Positions 37,107 through 46,586 of a DNA stretch of 64,000 nt are shown piece after piece. The translations under genes were made by a program, and so were the position numbers. The notes below the pieces were generated by a model that was given only the letters and a program-made list of their open reading frames with translations, did no database searches and was not told where the DNA came from. Location of the stretch: positions 310,001-374,000 of the forward strand of contig NZ_JAAGWD010000003.1 in the NCBI RefSeq assembly GCF_010686685.1. The letters are read 5' to 3'. Source of the DNA: Pontibacter burrus (GTDB taxonomy: Bacteria > Bacteroidota > Bacteroidia > Cytophagales > Hymenobacteraceae). Position 1 is the first letter of the stretch. Each line of letters starts with the position of its first letter.

Positions 37107-38132
37107 TTAATTGGGTGCATATAAAATATCAGCAAAGTAGTTGTTTTTATCCTGATATACCGCATCTACTTTAAAGCCGGTGGTGGCCCCAAGCTGCTGA
37201 ACCTGCTCAAGCGTAAATTTACATGAGTTTTCTGTATGGATTGCTTCCCAGGCCTGCAGAGTAAAAGCTTGTGAGGCTGCTTTCAGGGTAATTGTTTGCT
37301 TAACCTGGCTGACCAGAAAACTTTGCATAACACCTTGCTGCGGGTTGTAAAGGGCAAAATGCCTGAATTGCCCGACCTGGATATCCGCGCCAAGTTCCCG
37401 GTTCATACGGTGCAGCAGGTTTAGGTTAAAGGCGGCTGTTACACCGGAAGCATCATCGTATGCTTTCAGAATGATTTCCGGGTCCTTATGAAGATCTGTT
37501 CCCATCAGCAACAGGTCTTTGGGGCGCATGCTGGCGCGTACCTTTTTCAAAAAGCTTACCTGATCATCTGGTGCAAAGTTGCCGATGTTGGAACCCAGAA
37601 AGAGCAGCACTTTACGCCCGGGCTTATAGTTGTTCAGCCAATCCAGGGCAGTAAAGTAATCTCCAGCTATGGCATGAACGGGCATGGCTGGCATCTCCTG
37701 TTGCAGGGCAGTACACAATTCCTTCAGCGCATCTCCCGAAATATCAACAGGCACGTATTCTACCGCTACCTGCTGCGCTGCGAGTTGCCGCAACAAGATT
37801 TTGGTTTTGAGCGCATCGCCGGCGCCCAGGTCTATTAGCTGAAATGGCCCCTCTGCGGCTATTTGCCCAACTATAGCTTTCTGGTGTGTTTGGAGTAACT
37901 CGTGTTCGCAGCGGGTCAGATAGTATTCGGGCAGGTGCATGATCTGCTGAAAGAGGTGGCTACCCTCGGCATCGTAAAAGTATTTAGAGGGCAGTTGTTT
38001 TGGGCTGCGGCTTAGCCCCATGATTATATCCTGCAGAAACTGGTTGCCGGAGTTACCACCAGGTTGGGTCAGGCCGGTGAACCGGATGGTAGCGGAGTTT
38101 TGAATCGTCATCGGATTTTTATTTTTGAGCAA
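37107..38132 (-). CDS. egtD: L-histidine N-alpha-methyltransferase EgtD
   Basis: 341 residues. SRSPKQLPSKYFYDAEGSHLF near residue 40 is the start of the DUF2260/EgtD fold, LIDLGAGDALKT near 90 binds SAM, and the GSNIGNF and DLHKD motifs follow. It trimethylates histidine to hercynine, the first step of ergothioneine synthesis. It overlaps egtB by 14 bases. Confidence 0.95.
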   Translation of the reverse strand: MLKNKNPMTIQNSATIRFTGLTQPGGNSGNQFLQDIIMGLSRSPKQLPSKYFYDAEGSHLFQQIMHLPEYYLTRCEHELLQTHQKAIVGQIAAEGPFQLIDLGAGDALKTKILLRQLAAQQVAVEYVPVDISGDALKELCTALQQEMPAMPVHAIAGDYFTALDWLNNYKPGRKVLLFLGSNIGNFAPDDQVSFLKKVRASMRPKDLLLMGTDLHKDPEIILKAYDDASGVTAAFNLNLLHRMNRELGADIQVGQFRHFALYNPQQGVMQSFLVSQVKQTITLKAASQAFTLQAWEAIHTENSCKFTLEQVQQLGATTGFKVDAVYQDKNNYFADILYAPN

Positions 38133-39387
38133 GCCGTATACCTGTAAACTGCCAGCGCTTATCTGCCGGAAAAAAGTTGCGGTAACTTATGCGGGTATGG
38201 CCGGGCGGTGTGGCACAGGAACCTCCGCGCAGCACCATCTGGTTGATCATGAATTTACCATTGTACTCGCCAAGCGCACCTTCCGCTTTTGCATAGCCCG
38301 GATACGGATGATGCGCACTATAGGTCCATTGCCAGGCATCGGTGTATAGTTGCTGCAGACCGTGCTGTTCCGGTTCAGCTGCGCGTGGTCCTAACCGGAT
38401 CAAGTCTGAACTATAGTTTGCAGTAGCCGGATAAACCAGGGCGGCTGCTTCCCATTCAAACTCGGTGAGCAGGCGTTTGCCGGCCCAGTTGGCGTAGGCG
38501 TTGGCTTCGTAAAAACTAATGTGCGTTACCGGTTCTTCGGGATTAATATCCTGCAGGCCATATAAGGTGAAGCGTTGCCATTTGTTATCTTTTGTGATCC
38601 AGTAAAGCGGTGATTTCCAGTTTTCTGTAGTGGCTAAGGTAAAGCCTTCATCTAACCAATGCCGAAAGTCGGTATAGCCACCAGCCTCCATAAATTCCAG
38701 GTACTCTGCATTTGTAACCAGCCTGTTCATTACCTGAAAATCCTGAAGCAATACCTCGTGTACGCCCAGCTCATTATCAAAACAAAACCTATTGCCCTGA
38801 TAGCCTATTTTGTAAATGCCTCCAGGCACATCCACATAAGTAGCCGGCACATGCGTAGCTATAGTTTGTGGTGGGTCAGATGCACTATAGGCGGGCAGCA
38901 GCGGGTTTGTGCTCAGAATATATTTGATGTCAGTCAGGAGCAGTTCCTGGTGTTGCTGTTCGTGTTGCAGGCCAAGTTCTATAACTTGTAGCAATTGGTC
39001 GAGTTTGGTTTCATCGGCAGTGGCCAGTAGTTTTTGCAGATGCTCGTTTACGTGCTGCCGGTAACTATAAACTTCGCGCAATGGCGGGCGTGTAAGCGTA
39101 CTGCGTGCGTTACGCTGCACACGGTTGCCAACCGAATTGTAGTATGAGTTAAACAGGTAACTATAGTTTGGGTGAAAAACCTTATAGTCTGACAGGTACG
39201 GTTTTAAAACAAACTCTTCGAAAAACCAGGTCGTATGGGCCATGTGCCACTTCGGCGGACTAACATCTATGATTGGCTGTACAACCGTATCTTCAGGCTC
39301 CAGCGGTTGGCAAATCAGCTCTGTTCGGTTTCTTACCTCATCCAGCCTGCGCTGCAGTTTGCTTAAATCAGTTATAGTTTGATGCAT
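38119..39387 (-). CDS. egtB: Ergothioneine sulfoxide synthase EgtB
   Basis: 422 residues. An N-terminal DinB-like domain carries the iron ligands H51 (MAHT) and the HX3HXE motif HEQQHQE with H142 and H146. A C-terminal formylglycine-enzyme-like domain ends RGGSCATPPGHTRISYRNFF. The enzyme joins hercynine and a sulfur donor (gamma-glutamylcysteine or cysteine) with O2. No egtA or egtC is nearby, which favours direct use of cysteine, but this is not proved. It is the first gene of the operon egtB-egtD-PLP enzyme. Confidence 0.95.
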   Translation of the reverse strand: MHQTITDLSKLQRRLDEVRNRTELICQPLEPEDTVVQPIIDVSPPKWHMAHTTWFFEEFVLKPYLSDYKVFHPNYSYLFNSYYNSVGNRVQRNARSTLTRPPLREVYSYRQHVNEHLQKLLATADETKLDQLLQVIELGLQHEQQHQELLLTDIKYILSTNPLLPAYSASDPPQTIATHVPATYVDVPGGIYKIGYQGNRFCFDNELGVHEVLLQDFQVMNRLVTNAEYLEFMEAGGYTDFRHWLDEGFTLATTENWKSPLYWITKDNKWQRFTLYGLQDINPEEPVTHISFYEANAYANWAGKRLLTEFEWEAAALVYPATANYSSDLIRLGPRAAEPEQHGLQQLYTDAWQWTYSAHHPYPGYAKAEGALGEYNGKFMINQMVLRGGSCATPPGHTRISYRNFFPADKRWQFTGIRLAQK

Positions 39388-39502
39388 AAGTTGGGTGCTG
39401 TTTTATTTGGCAGTGAGTTGCCGGCTTTAGGTTAATCTTCTTTTGCTTACGTATTTCTGGTGGGTTTACGTTAAATTGCAACAACCATCAACTATAAATT
39501 TT

Positions 39503-40573
39503 ATGGCCCTGCATTGCTCAGTTGTACCTTATACGCTTCAGTTTAAGTTTGATGCACGTACCTCGCGCGGCGCTATGGCCCGGCACCAGGTGTATTACAT
39601 TAAACTATGGGATCAGCATTTGCCCGATGTAGTGGGCGTAGGAGAGTGCGCACCGCTGCCAGGCCTGAGCATAGATCACAGGGATGACTTGCCACAGAAA
39701 CTGGATAATGTCTGCCAGAAGCTGAATGGGCTGGAGTTGGATAAATTGAGCTTTACAGATGCTGTAACGCTGCTGGACCTGCACGACTTGCCGGCACTGC
39801 GCTTTGCTTTCGAAACCGCGTTGCTCGATCTGCAGCAGGGAGGGAAACGATTGCTTTACCAGAATGCCTTTAGCGCCGGTAAAGAGGGCATACCGATAAA
39901 CGGACTTATCTGGATGGGAGATAAGCAGTTTATGCAGGAGCAAATCTCGCAGAAGCTGTCGCAAGGGTATAACTGCCTGAAACTAAAAATTGGCGGCCTG
40001 GATTTTACGACCGAGCTCGATTTACTGCAAAGCATTCGCGAAGTCGCTCTGGCAACGGAACTCACCATTCGGGTAGATGCCAACGGTGCTTTTACGCCGC
40101 AGGATGCTTTTAAGAAACTCGAAAAGTTAGCCCGCTACGACCTCCATAGTATTGAACAGCCTATAAAGCAGGGGCAGTGGCAACAAATGGCCGAACTGTG
40201 TGCCTACACGCCCGTTCCCATTGCCCTTGACGAAGAACTGATCGGGGTGCAGGAAGCTGAGAAGCAGGTAAACTTGCTCGAAACGATAAAACCGCAGTAC
40301 ATCATCCTGAAACCTACGCTGGTAGGGGGCATGCAGGCAAGCGCACACTGGATAAACCTGGCCGAAGAAAGAAGCATAGGCTGGTGGATGACCTCAGCGC
40401 TGGAGTCCAACATCGGGCTGAATGCGATCAGTCAGTTTACAGCAAACTATAGTTTAACGATGCCGCAGGGGCTGGGAACAGGGCAACTATACCATAACAA
40501 CATAGCCTCGCCGTTGCAGATAGCGCAGGGGCAACTCTGGTACAAACCGGAAGCAGACTGGGGACAACTATAG
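39503..40573 (+). CDS. menC: o-Succinylbenzoate synthase MenC
   Basis: 356 residues from the ATG at 39503; an in-frame ATG at 39443 would add 20 unlikely residues. It has the enolase superfamily barrel: GECAPLPGLS near residue 55, KLKIGG (the KxK pair) near 155, RVDANGAF, SIEQPI, ALDEE and LKP, the metal and base residues. ESNIGLNAI at the end is typical of Bacteroidota MenC. It makes o-succinylbenzoate in menaquinone synthesis. A dipeptide epimerase is the main alternative. It ends 1 base from the convergent sirtuin gene. Confidence 0.85.
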   Translation: MALHCSVVPYTLQFKFDARTSRGAMARHQVYYIKLWDQHLPDVVGVGECAPLPGLSIDHRDDLPQKLDNVCQKLNGLELDKLSFTDAVTLLDLHDLPALRFAFETALLDLQQGGKRLLYQNAFSAGKEGIPINGLIWMGDKQFMQEQISQKLSQGYNCLKLKIGGLDFTTELDLLQSIREVALATELTIRVDANGAFTPQDAFKKLEKLARYDLHSIEQPIKQGQWQQMAELCAYTPVPIALDEELIGVQEAEKQVNLLETIKPQYIILKPTLVGGMQASAHWINLAEERSIGWWMTSALESNIGLNAISQFTANYSLTMPQGLGTGQLYHNNIASPLQIAQGQLWYKPEADWGQL

Positions 40574-40574
40574 A

Positions 40575-41270
40575 TTACTTATATTTTTCGAGCAGTATCT
40601 GTTTTATCTTTTCCATTCCGGAACTGGCTTTATCCTCGATCAGGTACAGGTTCGGGCGTTTTCTTACCTGAGGTAGTTTTGGGTCCACCACAAATACCGG
40701 TACGTCTTCCGGAACCAGGTCTACGAGACCGGCAGCCGGGTAAACGAGCAGCGATGTGCCTACAACCAGAAAAATATCGGCCTGCAGGGTTTCTTCCACA
40801 GCTTTTTCCATGAGCGGCACCGGCTCTCCGAACCACACAATGTTAGGGCGCAGCTGCGAACCACGCTCGCATTTATCGCCTTTCTTAAGCTCCCAACCTT
40901 CTATTTTGTAAACCAGGCGCTCATCCAGCGTACTGCGGCTTTCAAAAAGTTTGCCGTGCAGGTGTATCACATTCGTAGAACCAGCGCGTTCGTGCAGGTC
41001 GTCCACGTTCTGAGTAATGATTTGCACATCAAAATCTTTTTCAAGTTCTGCCAGTATAGAGTGGCCGGCATTTGGCTTTACATTAGCAGCGTTTTTCCGG
41101 CGCTGGTTATAAAAGTCCAGGACCAGTTCCGGGTTTTTGCGCCAGCCCTGCGGTGAGGCCACTTCCATCACATCATATCCTTCCCATAGTCCGTTCGCAT
41201 CCCGGAAGGTCGCAATACCACTCTCTGCACTGATGCCTGCGCCAGTTAATACTACCAGTTTCTTTTTCAT
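40575..41270 (-). CDS. Sir2-family NAD-dependent protein deacylase
   Basis: 231 residues. GAGISAESGIATFRDANGLW (7-26) binds NAD, QNVDDLH and HLHG (catalytic His) follow near 90-115, then NIVWFGEPVP, and GTSLLVYPAAGL. Between HLHG and NIVWFGE there is one cysteine only, so the usual four-cysteine zinc ribbon is absent, as in other Bacteroidota members I recall. It likely removes acetyl or succinyl groups from lysines. Confidence 0.93.
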   Translation of the reverse strand: MKKKLVVLTGAGISAESGIATFRDANGLWEGYDVMEVASPQGWRKNPELVLDFYNQRRKNAANVKPNAGHSILAELEKDFDVQIITQNVDDLHERAGSTNVIHLHGKLFESRSTLDERLVYKIEGWELKKGDKCERGSQLRPNIVWFGEPVPLMEKAVEETLQADIFLVVGTSLLVYPAAGLVDLVPEDVPVFVVDPKLPQVRKRPNLYLIEDKASSGMEKIKQILLEKYK

Positions 41271-41639
41271 ACCGTTAAATATACAGATTCCTAACGTTAC
41301 AGCCAGCTAACTATACGGGAATGGCACAGCAGTTGATAGCACAATACAAAGATACTTGTTTATCAATGAGATAGCCCTTGCTGGCTGAGGAAACGCTCTA
41401 GCAATGTATAGACCTAAATAAATATAGTATGTTTTGAATGTTTATAATTATTTTTATATTGAAAGTTGCGTTTTAATAAAACGGCTTTTAAATTGCATTA
41501 CACTGATTCTGGGAATTTGTAATATTTTGTAGATACATTGTAGCAAAAAACGAATTTTCAACTGAAGGAATTATACTTGTAAAAGAATAGTTGAAGTGAC
41601 ATACAAACTGAAATTCTGCTTTTCAAAAACTTTTAGCCC
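41271..41639. other. AT-rich 369-bp spacer
   Basis: It lies between two divergent starts (sirtuin and a small membrane protein). I see no gene, repeat module or convincing promoter. It has no AACTATAG, which is unusual for a spacer in this window. Confidence 0.5.
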
Positions 41640-41885
41640 ATGTTAGATCTTCTGAATTTTGTTGCATTATCTGGTGTGTTTAATGTTTTGTTCTTCTGGT
41701 ATGCATCTACCAAAATGAAGTCGAAAGCAGATCCGGTTAAAACGCTCATTGTATCTTTCGTATTTTCTATTCCGCTCAGCTTCCTGCTGATCGGGGTATA
41801 TACGACCATGCTGATTTATGCCGCTAAAACAGGCGCCAGCGAAGATGCTATGTGGGAATATATGGAGCAGGAAGAGCTCCAGTAA
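41640..41885 (+). CDS. Small two-helix membrane protein, unknown
   Basis: 81 residues with membrane helices at about 5-22 and 38-62 and an acidic C-terminus (DAMWEYMEQEELQ). The family is not recognised. An intrinsic terminator follows after 32 bases, supporting a real gene. Confidence 0.7.
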   Translation: MLDLLNFVALSGVFNVLFFWYASTKMKSKADPVKTLIVSFVFSIPLSFLLIGVYTTMLIYAAKTGASEDAMWEYMEQEELQ

Positions 41886-41917
41886 CAGAAAGCTTAGCTT
41901 ATTCTAGCCAAAATATC

Positions 41918-41944
41918 AAAGCGACAGCACACAGCTGTCGCTTT
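41918..41944 (+). terminator. Intrinsic terminator
   Basis: AAAGCGACAGC pairs with GCTGTCGCTTT (11 bp, 5-base loop), followed by TTTTT. Confidence 0.85.
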
Positions 41945-42057
41945 TTTTGTTAGTGTTCTAGTTGCGTCAGTCAGGACCAGTGATTTAAGGGATTTAGCTG
42001 ATTTTTAAAATTAGTGCCTTTGTTGTAGTTGGGGCTAACCTGCTATAGTTATTGCTT

Positions 42058-42612
42058 TAACATCCCTATGAACTACGCTCGCAAGTTTCGAACTCCCGTT
42101 CTCACTTGTCCTCAAGGGGACAATTACTTTTCTTGCTATAGTTTGAGTTGTAGTTCTATAGTTGGCGTTTGTCATCCCCCCACCCCCTTCAAAGGGGGAC
42201 TTTCTGCCATTGCTAGAGTTTAGTAGGCTATCGTGCTATAGTTACTCTCCAAGAGCAGGGCAGGTTTACCTGTCCCCTTGGAATTACCATCACGGAAAGG
42301 CCACAGAACTATTGCCATTCAAATCAAACTATAGCTTAGCTATCGAAAGATTTCAGTCTTTGGGTTGAGCGCCTTTGACTTGTTGCGGTGCCGCAGGCAA
42401 TCCGACGCAGGAGGATAGCAAGAAGGCAGCCGCGCGATGCCCGAAGACGGGGCCCCGCGGCCATGAGCGCACCAAAGCGGGATTGAAACTGTAGGCTTTT
42501 AGAGCTCCCAGGATCAGCTGCAACTATAGCACGAACTGCTTATGTCCAATAGCAGCTATAGGTAGCTATAGTCTGATATAGATTTCTCACTTTGTTAGAA
42601 ATGACAGAAATA
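42058..42612 (-). repeat. Modular intergenic repeat, copy C
   Basis: Read on the minus strand it has the same order as copies A and D: an ATTTCTAACAAAGTGAGAAA unit, ATAAGCAGTT, TCCTGGGAGCT, the 120-bp core (42358-42477), the GACAGGTAAACCTGCCC hairpin, GTCCCCCTTTGAAGGGGG, GTCCCCTTGAGGAC and GGGAGTTCGAAACTTGCGAG. The CCCCTCTCGGGAGGGG module is lost. Here the flanking genes converge on the repeat, unlike copies A, B and D. The rest of the 821-bp spacer holds the terminator of the small membrane protein and AACTATAG copies. Confidence 0.85.
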
Positions 42613-42706
42613 GAAACTATAAAGCCTTCGTTCAGAAACGTACTATCAGCTATAGCTTAAAGCTACTCCACTCCACAACCCGCTCTACAATAAGAAAAAA
42701 ATCAAC

Positions 42707-44026
42707 CTAAGAAAGAATCTGCAGCGAATCGCGTTCTATGAGTATAGTTCCGGCATAGCGATCGTTACGTGGACCGTTCTCTAACTTCAAAACCCCGCGC
42801 GGACAAACATGAGCACAGATACCGCAACCGACACAGGAAGAACGGATGATAGGCTCGCCTTTCTGAGCATACCAACGCACATCAATCCCCATTTCGCAGT
42901 AAGTAGAGCAGTTGCCGCAGGAAATACACTGGCCACCGTTTGTTGTGATCCGGAAACGGGAGAAGTGTTTCTGAAGGATGCCCAGGTAAGCAGCCATGGG
43001 GCAACCGAACCGGCACCACACCCTGTTGCCCATGATTGGGTAAAAGCCAACGCCAATAACCCCGGAAAATATTGAGCCAATAAAGAAACCATAGGTACGG
43101 GCAAACCCACCAGACAAGTCGCCGAGTAAGCTGCCCCCAGACCACGAATTTACCCAGAGTGCCAGCGTAGTGATGATGACGAAACCCAGGATAGGGTAGA
43201 TGATGGCCACTTCCCATTGCCAGGCTTTACGGCTTTTGTCGGACAGATGGCGGTAAGGGTCACCAGCGGTTTCGGCGAGGCCGCCGCAGCCGCAGACCCA
43301 TGAGCAATACCAGCGTTTGCCATAAAAGTAAGTAAGCACAGGCGTTGCCACAAACGACACCACAGCGCCCCAGAATACCATAAAAACGCCTAAGGCAGCA
43401 CCATTATCAACCAGATAACCAACCGTGCTCGGGAACAGGTAATCATACTTTAAAGGCCAGAAATAGCTGAAATAAAACTCAGGTTTGTTAAAAGCCAGCA
43501 GCAGACCCGGCAATATAAAAGCGAAGCCCAACTGGAAGAAGATCACAGAACAGGTACGGATGAGGTGATATCGGTTGTTCCGGTATTTAAGCAGTGCATG
43601 AACACCCATTAGCATCACGGCAAGCGTATAAAAGGCGCCATACACAAACCAATGATCCGAAGGCTTTTGCCGCAACCATTGGCTAAGCGGCTCTAAGGCA
43701 AATACAAGTCCCTGCAAGGTGTACGGAAACCAGTAAAGCAGCACGTAAAAGCCTGTAAGCACAACACCTAGTAGCCAGGCAGACCAGCCTCGGGTAGTTG
43801 CCTGCTGTTGGCAGATATCGTTATTCTGATGTGCCACATGCTCACGCAATCTTCCCGGAACTATAAGCAAAAGGCTTCCAACTATAAGCAGCAATATACC
43901 ACTCCAACCCCACAAAACCGGATCGAATGTTTGATAACCTACTATACACACAAGCAGGCATATCGTGCTGATAATCAGTAATGCATGCCCTAGGCGTCTG
44001 AAGTATAAATATAGGTTCTGGTGCAT
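42707..44026 (-). CDS. Membrane-bound 4Fe-4S protein, NapH/YccM-like
   Basis: 439 residues with about eight membrane helices. Cysteine motifs are CSWVCGCGG (about residue 240), CRFGCP (about 347), CISCGNCSTYC (about 375) and CVGCGICAHVC (about 402). The first pair resembles the membrane CxxxC sites of NapH, and the last two bind [4Fe-4S] clusters. It would pass electrons across the membrane. It starts 15 bases after a FAD reductase gene on the same strand, so the two form an operon. The acceptor is unknown. Confidence 0.9.
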   Translation of the reverse strand: MHQNLYLYFRRLGHALLIISTICLLVCIVGYQTFDPVLWGWSGILLLIVGSLLLIVPGRLREHVAHQNNDICQQQATTRGWSAWLLGVVLTGFYVLLYWFPYTLQGLVFALEPLSQWLRQKPSDHWFVYGAFYTLAVMLMGVHALLKYRNNRYHLIRTCSVIFFQLGFAFILPGLLLAFNKPEFYFSYFWPLKYDYLFPSTVGYLVDNGAALGVFMVFWGAVVSFVATPVLTYFYGKRWYCSWVCGCGGLAETAGDPYRHLSDKSRKAWQWEVAIIYPILGFVIITTLALWVNSWSGGSLLGDLSGGFARTYGFFIGSIFSGVIGVGFYPIMGNRVWCRFGCPMAAYLGILQKHFSRFRITTNGGQCISCGNCSTYCEMGIDVRWYAQKGEPIIRSSCVGCGICAHVCPRGVLKLENGPRNDRYAGTILIERDSLQILS

Positions 44027-44041
44027 AGTTTGATAGCTGGT

Positions 44042-45418
44042 TTAGCAGTTGTCTGCTTTCTCAGAAAAGAGTGAGAAGCGTTGGCGTAAATTCCACCAGG
44101 AGTGTTGCTTAACTGGCGCCTGCCGATCCGGGAACTGCTGGTAATACTGCTGCAATAGTACCGGTTCGTAGTGCTGGAAAAATTCGGAATCGAAATTAAC
44201 GGCGGTGAGTTCCTGCATTACCTGATGGATGGTATAGTTCTGCTGCAGCCAATGATGGCAAAGGTCATGGCGGTAGCGTACGCCCAATAAATTAATGCCT
44301 TTCAAAAGACCGGTTTCGCGCTCATAAAATAGGCGGATGCATTTGGTTTTGGCGGCATGCTCCCAGTATAGTGAGCCATAATTCTGCTCATCCCAGTCGT
44401 GCGGCACAAAGCCATAGGTCTGGTACTCGATGTTCAGGAATTTTGCGGAGTTGAACCACGGCCCCCGGTTGTAAGGTTTGCTACTGCCACATAAATTAGC
44501 TGCCAGTACTTCGCCATGCTGTCTTGCCGTATACCATAGTTGTTCCAGAGCCGGCTGGCCAGGGGCAGGATCCTTAAACTGGGCACAATCCCCGATGGCA
44601 TATACGTCTTCTATATTGGTCCGGAAAAAGTAATCGACCAGAATGCCTTTATCCAGCTCAAGGCCAGTGTTTTTCAGGAAATCTATAGTTGGTTTAACGC
44701 CGGTAGCAACGCCTGCAAACTGGCAGGGAATTACTTTGCCACTCTGAGTTTTTGCAGCGCTTACCCGGCCGGTATCATCTCCTGTTAACTCTGCCAGTTC
44801 TTCCTGCAATTGTAGCGTAATGCCACAGTTTTGAATATGTTGTGTTACCAGTTCGGCCTCTGCTACAGGTAAATTGCTGCGCCAGTACAGGTTGTCGCGC
44901 ACGAGCATACTTACAGCTATGCCTTTACTTTGCAGCATTTCGGCCATTTCTATCCCGATCAAGCCACCGCCAACTATAACCGCTTGTTTTATGCCTTGTG
45001 TCTGTTGCTGCATCAGTTCAAGGTCCTGCATTGTAATCAGTGACTGCACGCCTTTCAGGTGCTGGCCCTCCCAGTTATAGTATACTGCCGATGATCCGGT
45101 TGCCAGTACCAGCACATCGTACCTGAATGAACCATTCTGGCGCAGTTGCAGGGTTTTGGAAGCAAAGTCTATCGTTTGTACATAATCCTGCAGCTGTGTT
45201 ATCTGTTGCTCTTTCCAGTACCAGTCCGGGTAAGGGGTAATATCCTGGCGGCGCATGTGACCCATGTATACGTACATCAGAGCCGGTCGGGAGAAATGGG
45301 TTGCCGATTCAGCAGAGATAATGGTAATGCGGCTGGCAGAGCGGGCACGAAGGCGCTGTGCCAGTGTTATTCCGGCAATTCCGTTTCCGATCACAACTAC
45401 GTGTTTTTCTGCCTGCAT
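44042..45418 (-). CDS. FAD-dependent pyridine nucleotide reductase, NirB-like
   Basis: 458 residues. Two Rossmann motifs, VVVIGNGIAGITLA (7-20) and VIVGGGLIGIEMAE (about 147), bind FAD and NAD(P)H; YAIGDCAQF near 290 completes the FAD site. It resembles the FAD portion of NirB and rubredoxin reductases but lacks the [2Fe-2S] and sirohaem parts. It is the first gene of the operon with the 4Fe-4S membrane protein and likely reduces it or a partner. Confidence 0.9.
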   Translation of the reverse strand: MQAEKHVVVIGNGIAGITLAQRLRARSASRITIISAESATHFSRPALMYVYMGHMRRQDITPYPDWYWKEQQITQLQDYVQTIDFASKTLQLRQNGSFRYDVLVLATGSSAVYYNWEGQHLKGVQSLITMQDLELMQQQTQGIKQAVIVGGGLIGIEMAEMLQSKGIAVSMLVRDNLYWRSNLPVAEAELVTQHIQNCGITLQLQEELAELTGDDTGRVSAAKTQSGKVIPCQFAGVATGVKPTIDFLKNTGLELDKGILVDYFFRTNIEDVYAIGDCAQFKDPAPGQPALEQLWYTARQHGEVLAANLCGSSKPYNRGPWFNSAKFLNIEYQTYGFVPHDWDEQNYGSLYWEHAAKTKCIRLFYERETGLLKGINLLGVRYRHDLCHHWLQQNYTIHQVMQELTAVNFDSEFFQHYEPVLLQQYYQQFPDRQAPVKQHSWWNLRQRFSLFSEKADNC

Positions 45419-45468
45419 ATAAGCTTACTGTTTTCTCAAAGATAGCCAAAATGCGCAAAGGGATGCAT

Positions 45469-45500
45469 AAAAAAGACCGGCCCTGAGACCGGTCTTTTTT
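45469..45500 (-). terminator. Intrinsic terminator
   Basis: AAAAAAGACCGG pairs with CCGGTCTTTTTT (12 bp, 8-base loop), past the stop of the small disordered protein gene at 45518. Confidence 0.85.
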
Positions 45501-45517
45501 ATAGTTTACATTTATAG

Positions 45518-45763
45518 TTAGTGGCTTCCGGCGCTGCTACCAATATCATTGCCGCCGTCCTGCACGTCAGCGCTTCCGCGGCCGCCACTCTTCTGCGATG
45601 GCGCTCCACCGGCCTTGCCTTTCATCAGCTGGTCGTTGTTTACCTGCTGTTTTTGCCCTGTTGGGTTAATGTTGGGTACTTTATTACCCTCGTTCACCGT
45701 TTTGTTCAGGTTCTCGTTCTTCAGTCTGTCTTTATTCTTATCGTTTTTATTGTCAGTACTCAT
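45518..45763 (-). CDS. Small hydrophilic disordered protein
   Basis: 81 residues, rich in N, K, D and G with no Cys or aromatic residues. It starts DNKNDKNKDRLKNENLNK and ends in a Gly/Ser tail. It has its own terminator. It sits next to three longer disordered proteins and may share their function, which is unknown. Confidence 0.7.
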   Translation of the reverse strand: MSTDNKNDKNKDRLKNENLNKTVNEGNKVPNINPTGQKQQVNNDQLMKGKAGGAPSQKSGGRGSADVQDGGNDIGSSAGSH

Positions 45764-45783
45764 AATTTTAAGATTTAAGTGAA

Positions 45784-46440
45784 TTAATACCGATCGTAGT
45801 CGTTTCTACGTTCGTGGTCAAAGTTGTGGCCCGGGTGCGCGCTGCCCTGTTCAGGATGGTGGTCGTAATATTTTTGATAATTGCGCAGACTACCAGTTAA
45901 AGGATTGTAATGTCTGTTCCGGGTCTCCCAGTCGGCATTGTAGTCGCCATCATATCCGTAGCTCAGCGAGCCGGCCATGTTGCCATAGTTCTCTTCGGGC
46001 CCGCGGCTATAGTATGGATCAGGGCGATAGTCTGAATCAAAATTGCCGCCTATACTGGTAGATCGGTTATACCTTTCCCGGTCGTTATCGTGCAGGCTTC
46101 GTTGCCGGCTCTGGTACTCGTTGTCTCGGTTCTGGCTCCAGTTTCCGCTGTCTCTCATACGATCCTTGTTCCAGTTCTGGCCACGGTTGCTGCTATAGTT
46201 GTCGTTGGCGTAGTAGCCCGAATTATCGTTACTGCGGTACTGCCGGTTATAAGAACGGTCATCGCTGTATCGGCGGTCCCGGTTGCTGAAACCATCATAT
46301 GTTGTTTCGTTGCGGTCTCTGCTTTCATTATCAAAACGGTAAGCGCCTCTGTACATATCTTCGTCTGCTTCCCGATGGTGCCTACCATAGCGGTTGTGCT
46401 CATCGGAGTGGCCTCCGAAATACCAAAAGTTTCCTTCCAT
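45784..46440 (-). CDS. Tyr/Arg-rich disordered protein 1
   Basis: 218 residues from the ATG at 46440 (an ATG at 46515 would add an unlike N-terminus). The start EGNFWYFGG is followed by a sequence made almost entirely of R, Y, D, N, S, G, H and E, with no Cys and very few L, I or V. It has RDR, NRDN, RYR and SYGYDGDY type units. This composition resembles prion-like or low-complexity RNA-binding proteins. No known domain. Confidence 0.75.
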   Translation of the reverse strand: MEGNFWYFGGHSDEHNRYGRHHREADEDMYRGAYRFDNESRDRNETTYDGFSNRDRRYSDDRSYNRQYRSNDNSGYYANDNYSSNRGQNWNKDRMRDSGNWSQNRDNEYQSRQRSLHDNDRERYNRSTSIGGNFDSDYRPDPYYSRGPEENYGNMAGSLSYGYDGDYNADWETRNRHYNPLTGSLRNYQKYYDHHPEQGSAHPGHNFDHERRNDYDRY

Positions 46441-46586
46441 AGCTTTTATATTATAGTTATTAATACCTGTTATAACGGGTAAAAAATGCCTACGGTTAAA
46501 GAATCTGGAATACAATCGCCTGAAATCGTTTTAATCCAAACTCGAATTGGTGCCGTAAAACAAAGCAAACATTTTTATCTATAGCT

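Noticed and set aside
42809..43217. Frames on both strands within the 4Fe-4S protein gene
   Set aside because: They are shadows of a gene with four clear cysteine motifs.
46090..46482. Plus-strand frame opposite disordered protein 1
   Set aside because: It arises from the repetitive codon pattern of the R/Y/N-rich gene on the other strand; the minus frame matches its two neighbours in composition.
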